Below, piece after piece: positions 62,831 through 64,000 of a stretch of DNA of 64,000 bases. The position numbers and the translations under genes are program-made. Positions within the stretch are counted from its first letter, which is position 1. Every line of letters starts with the position of its first letter. The notes beneath the pieces were generated by a model. The model searched no databases. It was not told the origin of the DNA and was given only the letters and a program-made list of their open reading frames with translations. This DNA is from Nostoc sphaeroides (lineage in GTDB: Bacteria; Cyanobacteriota; Cyanobacteriia; Cyanobacteriales; Nostocaceae). The DNA lies in NCBI RefSeq assembly GCF_003443655.1, contig NZ_CP031941.1:5481001-5545000 (forward strand). Direction: 5' to 3'.

Positions 62831-64000
62831 ATGACGCCAGATTTTGCTTGGCTGCGTCGTGGTGTGGTAGAAGTTTTCCCACAACCAACTGATGTTAACA
62901 GTGAAACTCTAGAAAAGCGCTTGGTAACTACAAACCAACCTTTGAGGATCAAATTGGGTATTGACCCTACAGGTACTGATATTCATCTTGGTCATAGCAT
63001 ACCAGTACGGAAACTGCGAGGGTTTCAAGATGCAGGCCATATAGCAGTTCTGATTATTGGCGATTTTACCGCACGTATTGGCGATCCAACAGGTAAATCT
63101 GAAGTGCGTCGTCAGCTTACAGAAGCAGATGTAGCCCAAAATGCTCAGACTTATCTCGATCAAGTACGCCCTATCTTGGATTTTGACACACCAGGAAGAT
63201 TAGAGGTACGTTATAACTCAGAATGGCTCTCTAAGCTCAACTTAGAGAAAATTTTGGAGTTACTCTCGACGATGACGGTGGGGCAGATGTTAGCGAAAGA
63301 AGGATTTGCCGATCGCTATAAAAAAGAGAATCCAATTTTTATCCATGAGTTCCTGTACCCCTTAATGCAAGGTTTTGATTCCGTTGCCGTTGAGGCAGAT
63401 GTGGAATTGGGAGGGACTGATCAAAAATTTAACATTGCTGTAGGCAGAGATTTGCAACGCCATTTTGGTCAAAAACCCCAGTTTGGGATGCTAATGCCGA
63501 TTTTGATTGGCACGGATGGGGTGCAAAAAATGTCCAAGTCTTTGGGTAATTATATTGGTTTGTCAGAACATCCGGGGCAAAAATATCAGAAGTTACAAGG
63601 AGTTCCAGATAATCTGCTGAAGGAGTATTTTGAACTGCTGACAGATTTACCTTTGGATCAACTGCCAGAAAATCCCCGCGATCGCCAGACACTTTTAGCT
63701 TATGAAGTTGTCAAACAGTACCACGGTGAACAAGCAGCCCAAGAGGCAAAAGTTGCCGCCCAAAGCGGTGGAATGGAAGGTGCAGTTCCAGAATTCTCTC
63801 TAGCTGAGGTATCGCATCCCACTAAGTTAGCGTATATTCTCAATGTCACTGGTTTATGCAAAAGTACGGGTGAAGGTAAGCGAAAAATTCAAGAAGGTGG
63901 AGTGCGCTTAGATGGCGATCGCATTACCGATGTTGATACTACTTTTGCTTCTGTTGCTGAATTACAAGGTAAGGTTTTACAAGTTGGGAAAAATAAGTTT
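62831..64000 (+). CDS. tyrS: Tyrosyl-tRNA synthetase, 3' end outside the window
   Basis: A class I synthetase of the TyrZ (type 2) group; 390 codons are visible and the frame is still open at the window edge, so only a few residues should be missing. The HIGH-type motif is HLGH at His52-His55 (GTDIHLGHSIP), the KMSKS loop is at 233-237, and an S4-type RNA-binding domain occupies the end (LCKSTGEGKRKIQEGGVRLDGDRITD). The ATG at 62831 is the likely start. Charges tRNA(Tyr). Divergent from the PBP gene. Confidence 0.95.
   Translation, partial: MTPDFAWLRRGVVEVFPQPTDVNSETLEKRLVTTNQPLRIKLGIDPTGTDIHLGHSIPVRKLRGFQDAGHIAVLIIGDFTARIGDPTGKSEVRRQLTEADVAQNAQTYLDQVRPILDFDTPGRLEVRYNSEWLSKLNLEKILELLSTMTVGQMLAKEGFADRYKKENPIFIHEFLYPLMQGFDSVAVEADVELGGTDQKFNIAVGRDLQRHFGQKPQFGMLMPILIGTDGVQKMSKSLGNYIGLSEHPGQKYQKLQGVPDNLLKEYFELLTDLPLDQLPENPRDRQTLLAYEVVKQYHGEQAAQEAKVAAQSGGMEGAVPEFSLAEVSHPTKLAYILNVTGLCKSTGEGKRKIQEGGVRLDGDRITDVDTTFASVAELQGKVLQVGKNKF

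Noticed and set aside
1..64000. tRNA, rRNA, prophage or complete insertion sequence
   Set aside because: I looked for T-loop motifs, rRNA blocks and transposase motifs on both strands and found none convincing.

Overview
The window looks like chromosomal DNA of a filamentous, heterocyst-type cyanobacterium of the Nostoc/Anabaena group. The evidence is: very many HIP1 octamers (GCGATCGC); short tandem heptamer repeats (GGAGTTA, TAATGAC, GAATTGC) behind gene ends; several cyanobacteria-restricted families (DUF1825, DUF1830, DUF1997, DUF4079, a PSII high-light radical SAM protein, ferredoxin-dependent glutamate synthase); and an RNase E ending in the cyanobacterial RRRRRRSSA nonapeptide. I saw no rRNA, tRNA, CRISPR array, prophage or transposase gene.

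Layout. 0.2-7 kb: a membrane histidine kinase, two Uma2-type nuclease genes, then glpX and hemA on the minus strand with small inserted elements between and after them. 7-14.2 kb: a decayed copy and an intact copy of a DUF981 membrane protein, glutaredoxin grxC, tadA, a PlsC-type acyltransferase, an exported protein with an S74 chaperone domain, and a bolA-grxD pair. 14.7-21.3 kb: small conserved cyanobacterial genes, an OmpR-type regulator, an ABC ATPase with a membrane partner, and a B12-binding-type radical SAM protein. 21.5-26.7 kb: a DICT-HD sensor translationally coupled to a pentapeptide-repeat protein, a damaged VapBC-type toxin-antitoxin pair, a frameshifted membrane gene, a CPBP protease and clpS. 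28.4-37.5 kb: a STAS protein, a fused TIGR03960/DUF2344 radical SAM protein, rne, rnhB, and pheA broken by one extra base inside a HIP1 site. 37.5-43.8 kb (minus strand): the str operon rpsL-rpsG-fusA-tufA-rpsJ followed by a LON-domain gene. 44-64 kb: an IscA-like protein, a cupin, a phosphodiester glycosidase, ferredoxin-GOGAT, a methyltransferase, a NodB deacetylase, signal peptidase I, an HhH protein, a TM2 protein, a J-like TPR protein, DUF1825, a class A PBP and the start of tyrS, which runs off the end of the window.

Most genes are housekeeping: translation (str operon, tadA, tyrS), RNA turnover (rne, rnhB), tetrapyrrole and carbon metabolism (hemA, glpX), nitrogen assimilation (glsF), Fe-S/redox handling (grxC, grxD-bolA, iscA) and envelope growth (pbp1A, lepB, nodB). 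The novel content is between them. At least four families of short non-autonomous elements can be defined by eye from terminal inverted repeats and target duplications. Family A has CAATAC ends and perfect 10-bp target duplications at three sites. Another element has CAGGGCTATTTC ends and a 9-bp duplication. A third family (GGGA-CTCC ends) carries a heptamer tandem repeat inside and has landed in a stop codon. A fourth (ATAGCA-TCC ends) sits in a pseudogene. These insertions, single-base frameshifts and in-frame repeat growth inside coding regions show a chromosome that is being remodelled by small repeats.
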